A DNA stretch of 64,000 bases from Mucor racemosus (GCA_027405735.1 JAPEHQ010000006.1:62001-126000); one strand, 5' to 3'. Numbered from the stretch's first letter, positions 25,773-38,910 are shown. A program made the numbers and translations. Notes: generated by a model from the sequence alone, not told the origin.

Positions 25773-27649
25773 ATGGCTGGTACACCTACAGAAAAAAATG
25801 CATCAAAAGAGAGATTCAATCCCTATGACAGAAACAGCATTCAAAGAAGAGTTGCTAATGAAACATCTAGTCAAATAGTGAAACTATTGAGTCGACGTAA
25901 AGATACATCGAATGCTCATATTTAACTTTATTAACACGTTTTTAATATAAAACAATAGAACCGCCAATACAATCAAAATTTATAGAGCCCAGTCAATCAA
26001 CTTACAGTGGATCTCTTAGTCCAGATTATACATTGAAAAGACCTCAAACTCACAGCCCAGCTAGGCTATTTACGAAAAGCACTAGATTTAATGCATCTGA
26101 TTATGCCAAAGCAGAACAACAAACGCTTGATATTCATATGTTTCATAAAAGAAATCGCCATAAAGAACAAGATGATGATAAACTTTCTGAGATAAGTGAA
26201 TTAACTACTACAAAATACTCTCGTTTTGATAGAATATTTGGATCCTTGGCCAAATCAAGAGCTATGCCCCCAGAAACAACATTATTACGAAAATCTACAA
26301 CATTTTCAGCTCAACAATCAGCGACTAATAATGAGAATGAGAGAAGACAAAGTAACATAGAACAAACTGCACCGATATTTGAACATGAAAGGGCCTTACA
26401 ACAGGAGCAACAACAACCTGGTGGAAATGTTCGAATGGGAATTGACTCATCTTCTTATGAAGGTGGCCTTGATGAAGATACACAAAGGTCTTTTTTTCAT
26501 GATATTCCATTAGCCACTCAAGAAACAACCTTTGAGAATACCCAGAAATCTTTATTCCATGATATTCGACTTGCTACACAAGAAGAGCAAAAACCCAGAG
26601 AATACAATGGGATATCAGCAACACAATTACAATTACAAGCACATACAACGACACAAACACAAATACAAGCACAAGCACAAGTACAGGTACAAGCACAATC
26701 AGAAGCACAAGCACAAGCACAATCAGAAGCAAAAGCAGAATCACAATCACCACTAGCATCACAACCACTTTCATTACCATTATCACAAGAGCCGATAGTT
26801 CCAATTCCAAATCCTACAGAGGAAATACCGCCCAGCGATTTTGAACAAAATATTCTTGAAGCGCAACAACAAATGCAAGATGATGATATTGATTATGGAG
26901 GAGGAGAAGATTATAATGATATTGAATTCAATTTTGATGATGATTTATCAAAAGCAAGCTCAGTGCATTCAAAAAGATTAGATTCACCATTGTTTGATGC
27001 GGATAATGATTTAGAAGATAATGAGTATGAACCAATGTAAATTAAGCAAATATAAATTTATCATTTATAATTCGATTCTAATGCAATCGCATGTTTTTTT
27101 CTGCAGTATTAGTAGCACAGAAATACTAGAACCCGTTGAACCGAGAAAAAAAGTGGTTGTACAAGGAGATTCGTTTATTAGAACACTTTTGGGTAAACCT
27201 TCAAAGACAGGGTATGAAAGGAATTTTGATTGACTAAAAGAAATGCTAATTTCATAAATAGACACGATATTATACCAGATTTAAAGGTGAAAAACTTATT
27301 TACTAGTTTTCTAGGCTTTGATAAACGAATTACAATGGCAAGCAAACATTATTCGAAAATTACAGATCTCTTTTTTGAACAAATGGCGGATGATTTAAAT
27401 AATTATAAAGCAAATCAACCAGAAAGATTACAAGATGAGATTACAGAAGATGACATTTTATTATTAATGAAAAGACAAAGGATTGTTACAGAAAAGCAAT
27501 CGATTGAATCAGTAATACATAAATATTTACCCAAGGAGTATTATGATATTACTTGTCAATCTGCAATAGCTTATAATCGTTTATATCCTACAGAAGAAGA
27601 TATGGCAATGGAGGATTACAATGACGATGATTATTATGATAATGAATGA
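25773..27649 (+). CDS. CENP-T-like inner kinetochore protein
   Basis: Histone-fold protein that with CENP-W binds centromeric DNA and recruits outer kinetochore complexes. Four exons: 25773-25896, 25959-27036, 27107-27211, 27262-27649; about 564 aa (exon 2 may instead end at 27024). The C-terminal exon carries the CENP-T signature: VKNLFTSFLGFDKR, the helix LFFEQMADDLNNY, EITEDDILLLMKRQRIV, then SVIHKYLPKEY, closely following the family order. The long N-terminal region is low-complexity: a Gln/Ala-rich block (26630-26750), acidic stretches, and two tandem copies of FHDI(P/R)LATQE (26490-26585). The tail after the histone fold is acidic (EDYNDDDYYDNE). A short basic exon 1 (SIQRRV, LLSRR-type) is typical of CENP-T N-termini. 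Identification rests on the C-terminal fold. Confidence 0.82.
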
Positions 27650-27675
27650 TATATTAAAAAAGAATTAAATAATGG

Positions 27676-28125
27676 TTATAAGGATATTAAACTTTTTAAT
27701 CGTTTTAAAGATAAAGAAATTTTGTTGCTACGGTTACTGTGTAAGCTTATCGTACTATGATTGGTTGCTATGGTTTCTAAATCAGTTGTTGTTGATGATG
27801 GAGATGTTGCAGCAGTGCTTGAAGGTCCAAATATTTTTATGGATAATTTCTTTTTTAGATACTTTGTTTTCGAATGATGAGAATGCTCATTCTTTTGTGG
27901 ATAATTGCTATTACTTTTTATCTTTAATAAATGGTCATCACATAAATCAATTGCAAATTGAGAATCATCCCAACGTTTTCTCGGCTGTTTCTGAGTTGTA
28001 GTAGTAGTGGATAATGTAGAGTTATAACTTGAGATTGAAGAGCATAAAGAAGGTAATGTAGTAGAATCATGGCTATTTTTACTCGAATGTTTCTTTGTTG
28101 TTGTTTTTGTTACTATTGAGGACAT
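27676..28125 (-). CDS. Small Ser/Thr/Lys-rich protein, unrecognised
   Basis: 149-aa ORF converging on CENP-T, with 26 nt between stop codons. An in-frame ATG further upstream (28188) adds a Phe/Leu-rich lead that looks like translated poly-T, so the start MSSIVTKTTTKKHSS is preferred. The protein is Ser/Thr-rich then basic, with one ordered-looking core (RKRWDDSQFAIDLCDDHLL) and a basic patch (KYLKKKLSIKIFG). No family is recognised and it may be disordered. A chance ORF cannot be excluded. Confidence 0.45.
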   Translation of the reverse strand: MSSIVTKTTTKKHSSKNSHDSTTLPSLCSSISSYNSTLSTTTTTQKQPRKRWDDSQFAIDLCDDHLLKIKSNSNYPQKNEHSHHSKTKYLKKKLSIKIFGPSSTAATSPSSTTTDLETIATNHSTISLHSNRSNKISLSLKRLKSLISL

Positions 28126-31030
28126 TTCTTGAGAAATTTGAAGAATAAAAAGGAAAAAAAAGGTGAAAAATAGAAAACAGAAAAGCAAAAAGGGGAGTTA
28201 TATAGAACATGCAGTGCTTCCAGTTATTCAAAAGGAGGGTATGATTGGATATTTTTTCCTTAGAACTTTAGCAAACTCGGAAAAAATATCCATCTATTTT
28301 TGTATTTTCTAGTTATTTATATCAAGTCGTTTTTTGTTTTATCATAATGATTATATAAAGCTATTTTCTTTCAAGCATAATTATGCTACCGAAATCACTT
28401 GTGATTGCCTAGAAACTAACCATATGAAAGAGCAATGGGATCAAATGTTGCAAAAAAAAAAAAAAAAAAAAAAAAAAACGTAAAATTAAATATAGGGTGA
28501 TTTCAAAGAAAAGGTCAAGGCAAATCGATAAGGTTACTTTTTTCAAGAAACATCCTACATTGCTAATCAATGCATTATGATTGAATAGTAATCTAAGAGG
28601 CTTGGTCTGAATAAACCTATATTATTTCAAGAAAACAAGGTAAAACATTATATAATATATACGCTCATTTGTAGGCCTTGTTTTTCAGAATACACGAGGG
28701 TTGGGTATCGCTTTGCTGTATTAAGTTTTTTTTCTAAAAATTATGCCTTTGATTGTAGTATCAACAACTATCGCAAGGGAAGTGACCCATTAAAAGACAA
28801 GTAAAAAATTATATTTACAAATCTGTATGTTTAGTTATATTCTGCGGAAGCATTTTAATCTAGGACAAAGGACACTATAGTATAACATTTACTCAAATGT
28901 TTCAATTGATCACATGTAGCATTTGAATGGATAAATCGTTGCTGATAATTCATTTAATAAAAAGAAAATACAATACAAACATGTGCTGATAAAATACCTC
29001 ATTCTTTTTGTATGTTGCCAAGAGCCACTTTAGGCGGATAAACAAAATTAAATAACATGACAGATTTCAATTTAGTCTATTACATTTTTTAAGGTTTTTC
29101 TGGATTGTATAGTTTTTTTTTTTTTTTAATATATAAATATATATACCAAACCTAGTAGGTTTCACAATTTTTCTTTTTCTGCATATACCTTTTTATCACG
29201 ATTTGAATGATATTTCCACGTTTGAAAAATTGATGGTTTTACATTTGCATGGATTTATAATTAGTAGTCGAAAAAGAGAGATAAATGCATAAAATTAATC
29301 AACTCACATATTTAGAAAGTTAGCTTAACACTACAATTAAAGTATGCTGCATCATTCAAATGGAAAAAATGTACACATATTTGATTTTTTATATATAACA
29401 TTACGTAAAAAGCAGAAAGAAAGAAAAAAAAAAAGCCTCAATAATAAAATATAAAGGCGCCTTTGGCATATATTTACATACTTTTTATATCAATTTAGTT
29501 TATAGAAATAAAAAAAAAAGTTTAAACTTGGCAAATAATGTTTATTTTATAAGCTTTTTGGCTGTAATTGCATTTAATCGTGGAATTTATATGTTTTCTG
29601 CATTGTGCTGCAATTCCTTAATCTGAAACCAAAAGGCTATACAATAACTGTATTTGTATTTACTTCGATTAATGGTGCAAACAAACTTTCTGATAGTCCA
29701 GAACCATAATCGTGATAGGTCTATCTTCAAGTTGAGTTTTCATGGAGAAATTTCATCTTTGAGTGAGAAAAAGCTATTTTCTAGCTTGAACTATAAACAA
29801 ATTTTTACTTTATCAATATAACCAATGTGCGAAAATATCAAAAAATTACTTATACAAACATACATAATTTACGCTTAAGGGGCCCATTTAACATCCTAAA
29901 TTGTGTGGGGGTAATTACTCATCTCGTTTTGTAAGCATGTAGTGCTAGTGTTACAGAATAAATTGTTAAACGTTTTTTTTTTTTTTTTTTTTTTTTTCAT
30001 ATAAAGTATACAATGAAATCAGAAAAATCTACACAAAAAATGAAGATTAGACAGAGAAATATCCTTCTTTGACTGTATGTATCATCTTCAATATAATCGT
30101 GGCCAATTCCATAATACAGGGACGTCAAATCCTTAAGTAATAGTCAAAATGCTGCAAAATTGCAATGAAATTGGTTTGAATTGGAAAGTCGACCTGTCAA
30201 ATTTTGATCTCATCTGATGTAAACCACATTTCATTACAGCTTTGATTATGTATAAGGAGGACATTTACGTATTAATTTCGGTAGTTGTCATTGCCATATA
30301 TGCTGGCTATCGCTATTTCAGATTTCAAATAGTCAACTGAGCCACAAAACTCACTTGAAAAAGTGGGCACTTGATTCTTACAATTTAACCAGCAAATCAA
30401 TGATACGATATATTTTAAAATTATAATTCTGGATACTGCCACAGCTGTAGTATATATTTCGAAACTTGCAGAGCATTTGAATTAATATTCATTCATTGCA
30501 GGAATTTTTCCGGTTGCTTTATTTTTTAAGCGGAGGAGGAGGTGGTTCCACTCAAAAACCTATGCTCTACTCCTTCAAATAACAGTTATTAGTTAATAAA
30601 ATTAAGATATGTTATTCATATATTTATTACGCATTAAGTACAACATTAAAATTCTATTATGAACCATTATTTGATTTATAAAAATCTTCAAAAAATATCT
30701 GAAACAATCCATTACTAATTTATCGAGACTTTATAAATTAAAATCAACGTAAAAAGTGCCGTTTATTAGAATGTGAAATGCACAAGGTTTAGAATAAATA
30801 TTGTTGCAAGAAAAAATGTATAATTTAATGAAGGAAGTGGTTAAATTAAATCACACATATAAACTGAAGATAATCTTTAGTTAACATCGTGCTATGTCCA
30901 TGTAAAGTGGCAGCTTACTTGAAGTATGTTCAGTTTTCATATATAGATCGTATGAGTAATATGTAAAGCCTAAAATACATTAAAAGTATAAAATATAATC
31001 TATTATCAAATAATGTAGACGATCAAATGC
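28126..31030. other. Long intergenic AT-rich region
   Basis: No gene recognised. It holds a poly-A run at about 28449-28478, poly-T runs at about 29109-29127 and about 29971-29998, and a short repeat shared with 41550-41670 at about 30765-30890 (gaaatgc, aaaaaatgtataattta, ttaaattaaatcacaca). Confidence 0.45.
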
Positions 31031-31665
31031 TTGTAGAAAAAAACTAAACAAATGCTTTAGTTGTAGAACGCAATAACAAATGCTGCTAAAAATATGAAAT
31101 ACCTTTTTGAACCATACATGTCGTGTAGATGATAGCACCCTTGATCACCGTGTAATCAATTACACAAATGATATATATATCAAAAATAGGATTCTATCCA
31201 AATCAATAATAATAATAAACAAAGATATCAATTTAGTCAAGTGCCCATCTATATTGAAGTTGTACTATCAATATAAATAAGATTCAAGCATATAAAAATT
31301 ATCCCTTAAAATCAAGGTTACATAAAATAGATATAACAATAATAAACAAAACAACCATTTCCAAAAAGGTCGATATTGTCACACTTGACATCAATCCTTT
31401 ATGGTCAATGCTCTACATGATTTATCTCTTAAAATATTAAATTAATAGCAATGTACTCAAAACTAGAAGATTACTAAATATACATCCATTCAAGTCTGAT
31501 GGTATCCAAGTTCTCCAAATCACTATAAATACCCTCACATTTTTTTCAATTATTTTAAATCTTCAGAAATCTTTTGTAATAAAAACTTTAGCTGATTATA
31601 ATTGTATTTATACCATTTTTTATTTTGTATTTTTATATTTTTAGTAAACAACATCTTTATTTACT
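31030..31665. repeat. 727-bp element family, 5'-truncated copy
   Basis: Diverged copy of 15996-16722, alignable from the aaacaaatgc region to the end TTTACTACA. The left end is missing, so no target duplication can be read. Confidence 0.75.
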
Positions 31666-31946
31666 ACAGGTTTTTACTGTTGTAAAAAGTAGATTTCAGG
31701 TGATTTTTGAATGGTTTGTGAATAATTTCGCCCAATATTGAATTGAATCACATACAATTTTCAGAGATGTACCTTCACTTCATAGGCCATTAATATCTCA
31801 TGGAAAATAGAAATATTAATGATTTATCGAAAGGTATATCGTATGAAATTAATCAAATAAAAAAGTACCGTTTTATTATAAACTTATAGAGAGGGTTTAT
31901 ATACTAATTGGATGAGTGTATTAAATGTGAATGATAATATAATTAG

Positions 31947-32420
31947 TGTGGAATAGGTAGAGATATTCACGGAAAAAAAGTATAAAAAACAATAGGAATT
32001 TGACAAGATAACATTAGGGTTTTATTATCAAGTTAAATTCTACTTGAGGACTTTTGTAGTAAATAAATGTCCTTTTTATATAGTCTTCATCAGGGAGACT
32101 AGGTAATCATCCCTAGGCCCATAGATAGCCAATAATACCCCTTGTCAGATATAAGTCTTGATACTGTAGTAACAAATCAGTGTTGTATTCATGGAGTCCA
32201 TGGGCCCTTGATTATAATGGTTTGATTAGATCCACATTATGTTAATTGGTCTTTAACTATAAGTTGATACGATCGAAGCTCGGTAGAAACTTTATATTAG
32301 TATGAATTAGCATATATCAATCATTTAGTCGTATAATGTCTATTCATGCTAGTTGTACTTTAATTGAGAATTAGATGAAGTATAGACCAATATAGTGGAT
32401 AAATGTGTACATACTCCACA
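31947..32420 (+). mobile_element. 474-bp solo LTR-like element
   Basis: Bounded by TGTGGAATAGG and ATACTCCACA (short inversion TGTGGA/TCCACA). The flanking 5-mers attag (31942-31946) and ataag (32421-32425) differ by one base, suggesting an old target duplication. A relative lies at 1747-2230, and a fragment near 57655-57770 ends TATTCTACA. Confidence 0.65.
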
Positions 32421-33476
32421 ATAAGATCAAACCTATTCTTTCATATCCACATCCTCTAATCATATGACTAATCTAAAATGAATCTATTTATATATATAAT
32501 ATACAATCAAGTCTAGATGACCCACCGCACTAATTCCATATCTCTTTATGCATACAATATAAACCGAGCTTTAGAATATAATACATACAGTAGCGATGTA
32601 AAACTTATTATATCAAACTGTGACATAATCGTAACCAAGGAGTGTACACAACAGACTTGTGGGCGTAACAGTAATAAAGCCTTTATACTGTACATTCTCC
32701 ATAATAAATGTTACAAGCCTTTATAATATTACTCTTTCTATAAATAAAATTTTATATATCCATAAACTCTCATAGACAGTATCTTGTGGAAGCTATAGTA
32801 TGCCATTTGAGATCATTGTTTCAAATATGCGTATTAATACTATCGTTTAATATACACAATAAATGACTAGACAATAAAGTTAAAACTAGGTATATTTATT
32901 GAGTATGTCGTAGGTAAAACAAAGATAATGATCCCTCTCGAAAGACATCAGGATTAAGGGTATTTATATGTTTTAGAAGCGCAAATATAGAGCCCACAAT
33001 ACAGAATGTATGAATGAATAATTTCATAATCTTGAGAAACTAGTTGATTACAACATGATAATATAATAGACCGACGACCAGAGAAAGTTTAGTAGAATAC
33101 GAACAAGTTAAGTATATAGAATATTCATGCTTGATTAACAACTTTAGACAATGAATGTTTATACAAATAAAATATCTGAATTCCATTTCTAGGAACGAAT
33201 TCATGATTGGCTCAACTTCAGAATTTTATGCTACACCATTTCATCATAGACTAGATATAACATAACTAAATGAAATAAAAGTGAAATACGTCATTACAAT
33301 GTAACCGCATACTCATCACTTTATGCTAAGAATCCTGTCTAATTAACCCTTTGAGCACTTCTATTAGTAATACATGTATCCAATCTAGTCTATGTCCTAA
33401 ACAAGCATTACATCGCACGAACCATGAGCCAAACGGAATAGGCAATATCTGTTACCATAGTAAAACACATTCTTTT
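32421..33476. other. AT-rich region, no gene seen
   Basis: Contains only short ORFs (the longest 69 codons) without family resemblance. It is somewhat less A/T-homopolymeric than neighbouring repeats. Origin unknown. Confidence 0.35.
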
Positions 33477-35506
33477 ACCAGAAAAACCGTCTGTCATCAT
33501 ACATTCATTAAAAAATTGCGAAAGCGAGCCCCTAGAGCGACGCCATAATTGGGTGTAGCAAGGCAGCAAGATTGAACGGCTAAGTGTCTTGTACTATGGT
33601 ATATCAGTTTTAAATAAAAAAGCGGTTTTTTTAACTTTTCTTATATTTAACCATGTAAGGTCTGAAAATTCAGACTTTGTAGCGGACATTTTCGGGTACT
33701 CATTTCATCCTTACCAACACTCGTGATTTTTATCAAAAAACAGAAAAATCAAATTTTGATACCAAAATCGACGTTTAAATATACTACATTGTGAGAGAAA
33801 ATTGTAGTTATAGATAATACACATTTTATAAAAGCTTAATATTAAATGTTAATTAATGAAAATTTGCACTTTTGGCCCAAAAACGATTTTTTGGTTAAAG
33901 GATTTTCATGTAATATTTTGGAATAAGAATATTGTATATTTTTTATTGAGAAAATAGAGCGCTAAATTCTGTATATGTGTATATTTTTTGTTTTTATATT
34001 TGGTAGTATAATTAACTCTAGATTTGCGAAACCAAAAAAAAAAAATTAAAAAATGTCAAAATTGATGATCTGGACAAAAATAATTTTTTAAATTAATATT
34101 CCGCTTATAAGCCTTGTAAGTCTTAAAAATAAGAGGTTTTATAATACTGGAGAACTTTTTCAAGAATTTACAATGCTGTACCCACTTGATTCAAGCTTAT
34201 CATTCTAAATCTTTATACTTGTTAATAATGTGTGATAGCTTATTTGATGATAATATAGTCTTACTTTATAATTATTGCGTTATAGGTAATTTACATTGAG
34301 TTTTAGCCTTACCTCTCCAACGTCATAAATATAAACATGGCCATCACTAGAATCTATCACCGCCTTTTTACTCTCTTTGCCCCAAGCCAATTTTTTCAGT
34401 ACTTTACTAGAACCAACTTAAGTACTAGTTACAAATGGTTCCTCCGTATTTGCAGTCAACAAATTCCATAAACTAAATTGAGTGGTTTCATCTACAGTAG
34501 TATCCAATGTATCATCAGTCCGCCTTATGATAAATGTCAATCTAGAATCAGAAACATTCCATTGTCATTGTTATAAGCTATGAAAAGCTTGATTTTTAAT
34601 AATACAGCAATTAAATAAAAAAACACGATGATACTAATAATAGCAGCATATGGTGCGTATTTAACATCTAAGTATGTTTGATAAAGTATGCTTTTAAACC
34701 GTTTTAAAATCCTAAGGCAAACACAACACCTTGGTCTTGTAATTTTTATCCATCAAAATGTTGCGATTTCCAATACACAATGAATGCACCTTCTATCAAC
34801 CTTGACCTCCTCGATGTACATTGTTGGATATCAATTTTTTACCAATTGCATTTTCTCTAATTCATTAATATTCAGTCATATTGAACGATGATTTGTAGTA
34901 CTGCCAAAAAAGAAGAATGAATGCTTCAAGAGTTTCTTGCATATCAAATTATGCAATTTAATAGCAATGATTACACTTAACTACTATGCTTTTTGAACCT
35001 ATTGATGTTAGTCGGAATAAGCAGTACTTTCATTCAAAAGTAAGCTTTGCTTTATAGATTTACATTTACCCATTTAATAAATGGCATTGCATTTATTATC
35101 AATTATATCGTTCAATCAACGTCATCTTGATTCGATACATTTGACAATTGAATGCCTGAATTACACTTGACCCACCAGATATCGCCACAAAAAAGTCTTT
35201 TACAGGTCGCTACATTTATACATGGAGTGAAATTGTCATGTGACGCATTAACTTTGCTTGGTATGTGCTCGTTCTCATTAACTGTGAGGGAATGGCGCGA
35301 TATATATTTACATGCAGGCTACCTAGGTTTTGTTTCGAAAGTGATCAATTTGTTTAAAGAGAACAAGGGTGAGAGACTATAGAGACCCTTGTAGTCCTGA
35401 AATTTGGGATCATACGTAGCCTGACTCTAACATCATTGGATTTTTTACTTGTTGCATTATTATAGTAATACGAGAGTTTAGAATCAACTAACAGCAATAT
35501 AGTTTT
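33477..35506 (-). repeat. Inverted repeat 1, left arm (composite repeat L)
   Basis: 2030 bp, mirrored by 35594-37625 with very few differences (a 2-bp indel near 33497, scattered substitutions such as aaggcagcaag versus aaggcagtaag). It holds module R1, a dynein intermediate chain exon fragment, and modules M/N. An identical 76-codon ORF occurs in both arms (35152-35382 and 35718-35948) but resembles no family. Confidence 0.95.
34290..34560 (-). pseudogene. Dynein intermediate chain exon fragment, copy 2
   Basis: Mirror image of copy 3 inside inverted repeat 1; see 36558-36787 for the reading. It has the same in-frame TAA before the ALN-type segment. Confidence 0.6.
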
Positions 35507-35593
35507 TTCGTCATAGTGTAGTAAGATATTATTAATACTGTAGAAGGCAATAAAATATGGTACTTGGAGTAATACAACATACAGTTTGAATAT
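35507..35593. repeat. Spacer of inverted repeat 1, LTR-A 3' remnant
   Basis: 87 bp between the arms. About 60 bp of it resembles the 3' end of LTR-A (actgtagaagg, then aatacaaca), ending at about 35580. The palindrome centre therefore lies on LTR-derived sequence. Confidence 0.65.
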
Positions 35594-37625
35594 AAAACTA
35601 TATTGCTGTTAGTTGATTCTAAACTCTCGTATTACTATAATAATGCAACAAGTAAAAAATCCAATGATGTTAGAGTCAGGCTACGTATGATCCCAAATTT
35701 CAGGACTACAAGGGTCTCTATAGTCTCTCACCCTTGTTCTCTTTAAACAAATTGATCACTTTCGAAACAAAACCTAGGTAGCCTGCATGTAAATATATAT
35801 CGCGCCATTCCCTCACAGTTAATGAGAACGAGCACATACCAAGCAAAGTTAATGCGTCACATGACAATTTCACTCCATGTATAAATGTAGCGACCTGTAA
35901 AAGACTTTTTTGTGGCGATATCTGGTGGGTCAAGTGTAATTCAGGCATTCAATTGTCAAATGTATCGAATCAAGATGACGTTGATTGAACGATATAATTG
36001 ATAATAAATGCAATGCCATTTATTAAATGGGTAAATGTAAATCTATAAAGCAAAGCTTACTTTTGAATGAAAGTACTGCTTATTCCGACTAACATCAATA
36101 GGTTCAAAAAGCATAGTAGTTAAGTGTAATCATTGCTATTAAATTGCATAATTTGATATGCAAGAAACTCTTGAAGCATTCATTCTTCTTTTTTGGCAGT
36201 ACTACAAATCATCGTTCAATATGACTGAATATTAATGAATTAGAGAAAATGCAATTGGTAAAAAATTGATATCCAACAATGTACATCGAGGAGGTCAAGG
36301 TTGATAGAAGGTGCATTCATTGTGTATTGGAAATCGCAACATTTTGATGGATAAAAATTACAAGACCAAGGTGTTGTGTTTGCCTTAGGATTTTAAAACG
36401 GTTTAAAAGCATACTTTATCAAACATACTTAGATGTTAAATACGCACCATATGCTGCTATTATTAGTATCATCGTGTTTTTTTATTTAATTGCTGTATTA
36501 TTAAAAATCAAGCTTTTCATAGCTTATAACAATGACAATGGAATGTTTCTGATTCTAGATTGACATTTATCATAAGGCGGACTGATGATACATTGGATAC
36601 TACTGTAGATGAAACCACTCAATTTAGTTTATGGAATTTGTTGACTGCAAATACGGAGGAACCATTTGTAACTAGTACTTAAGTTGGTTCTAGTAAAGTA
36701 CTGAAAAAATTGGCTTGGGGCAAAGAGAGTAAAAAGGCGGTGATAGATTCTAGTGATGGCCATGTTTATATTTATGACGTTGGAGAGGTAAGGCTAAAAC
36801 TCAATGTAAATTACCTATAACGCAATAATTATAAAGTAAGACTATATTATCATCAAATAAGCTATCACACATTATTAACAAGTATAAAGATTTAGAATGA
36901 TAAGCTTGAATCAAGTGGGTACAGCATTGTAAATTCTTGAAAAAGTTCTCCAGTATTATAAAACCTCTTATTTTTAAGACTTACAAGGCTTATAAGCGGA
37001 ATATTAATTTAAAAAATTATTTTTGTCCAGATCATCAATTTTGACATTTTTTAATTTTTTTTTTTTGGTTTCGCAAATCTAGAGTTAATTATACTACCAA
37101 ATATAAAAACAAAAAATATACACATATACAGAATTTAGCGCTCTATTTTCTCAATAAAAAATATACAATATTCTTATTCCAAAATATTACATGAAAATCC
37201 TTTAACCAAAAAATCGTTTTTGGGCCAAAAGTGCAAATTTTCATTAATTAACATTTAATATTAAGCTTTTATAAAATGTGTATTATCTATAACTACAATT
37301 TTCTCTCACAATGTAGTATATTTAAACGTCGATTTTGGTATCAAAATTTGATTTTTCTGTTTTTTGATAAAAATCACGAGTGTTGGTAAGGATGAAATGA
37401 GTACCCGAAAATGTCCGCTACAAAGTCTGAATTTTCAGACCTTACATGGTTAAATATAAGAAAAGTTAAAAAAACCGCTTTTTTATTTAAAACTGATATA
37501 CCATAGTACAAGACACTTAGCCGTTCAATCTTACTGCCTTGCTACACCCAATTATGGCGTCGCTCTAGGGGCTCGCTTTCGCAATTTTTTAATGAATGTA
37601 TGATATGACAGGCGGTTTTTCTGGT
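35594..37625 (+). repeat. Inverted repeat 1, right arm
   Basis: 2032 bp, reverse complement of 33477-35506. Module S of the composite repeat follows directly (37626-38480) on the same strand. Confidence 0.95.
36558..36787 (+). pseudogene. Dynein intermediate chain exon fragment, copy 3 (clearest)
   Basis: One frame reads FSLWNLLTANTEEPFVTST, a TAA, then VGSSKVLKKLAWGKESKK and SSDGHVYIYDVGE. This follows the C-terminal WD40 region of cytoplasmic dynein intermediate chain (WNLN..TE.P; ALN+..W...G+; SDG.+.+YD+GE) with no gap; the stop falls where the family has Ser. The block is bounded by ttctag on the left and gtaagg on the right, as if it were a single exon with its splice sites. No further dynein sequence is seen on either side. 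Confidence 0.65.
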
Positions 37626-38480
37626 AGAAAAATGTGCAATTTAGCAGGTTTTTAATTGCACTAAATAATGTGAAGCTTTGAAAATAATCCTTTTTTACGT
37701 GCGTTGTTTCTCTCTTTTTGTTTTCATATTCCAAGGATATATTCACCGTTTGATGAGGTGTATCAGAATATCAAGCTGGTATTCTTTTCTTGTATCTGAA
37801 TACGCATGCTAACATAAGGGACTAATATTTTTACTATAGGTAGCAGTCTATGTTAGAGATTGATATTTTGATTTAACCGCATTCTAAGATCAAATATAAT
37901 CATTTACTACCGTATTGTTGGACTTATTTCTTGATTATCAAATCAAATCAAAGATAGTGATATTTATATCTACATATCTACTGAATAAAAAGCTAGAACT
38001 GGCTACAATTTCAAGAAATGTTCCAGAAAAGTGATAAAATTTCAAATAGTATAGAAATACAAAAAAAAGAATAATCTAATGTTTTGTCTAGCAATCATCG
38101 TTTTGATTGTAGCTACTATATACTTGAAAAAAAATCTTTTTACTGCTGACAATCGTACACTAAAATAGTTAGTTTAAATAAAGTTAATTTGTTTAAATTT
38201 TATGTGTGATAAAGTAACATATATAATCTTAGATTTGGCTTGCATATAAAAAAGTTAAGCAGTAAATGTTATTTAATTTTATGCTTGAACAAAAACCATT
38301 GTTGCAGTAAATATCATAGCTATAAGCATATTTACAAAGGGTAATAATTATAAATATATTGGCTCTTGCATGTATTGCTCTACATCAACAACGCATTGAA
38401 TTGTATTGTCTATAATCTATATTAATAAAAGCAAATGTAATTTAAATCCCCATTCCAGTAAAAAAAATGCAATGCAATTT
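37626..38480 (+). repeat. Composite repeat L, module S (without LTR)
   Basis: Matches 60280-60770 followed directly by 61303-61690. The site that holds an LTR-A insertion there is empty here, at about 38100-38118 (atcgttttgattgtagct). Confidence 0.8.
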
Positions 38481-38810
38481 TGAGAACGGCACGATGCTCA
38501 GTGTACAAACGAATTTGTGTCCATACGATCATCTCATTATGCTCATGGTCAGATTTTATCATTATGCACAAATAGGGATAATTATATGCTTATGGGCAAT
38601 TCTACTATTATGCACACATGGGATTAATGTCATGCACATGGACAGAATCTATAATTCTGCATATACAGGCTTAGCGTTGTGCCCATGTTCATCTTGTTAT
38701 CATGGTAGCCATATTTAGTGGGCACAACAGCTCAGGCTGCTATAGTGTGCAGCCCACCTGGGCACAACGAAATCATCTTGTGCAGCACAGGTCGGCCATA
38801 GTGATCCAAC
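38481..38810 (+). repeat. Composite repeat L, module C
   Basis: Same GC-richer module as 12925-13262, ending at the reverse complement of CACTATGGCCGACCTG near 38802. Confidence 0.75.
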
Positions 38811-38910
38811 TGATAGCTAATCTATTAGAGTATTTGTTTCAACAAAAAATATTGATTTTTCATCCAGTTAATCAAATAATAATTTATTATATCAGTGCAC
38901 AACATATGAT

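Noticed and set aside
35152..35382. 76-codon ORF present in both arms of inverted repeat 1
   Set aside because: Identical because the arms are copies; no protein family and no homologous ORF in other copies of the repeat.
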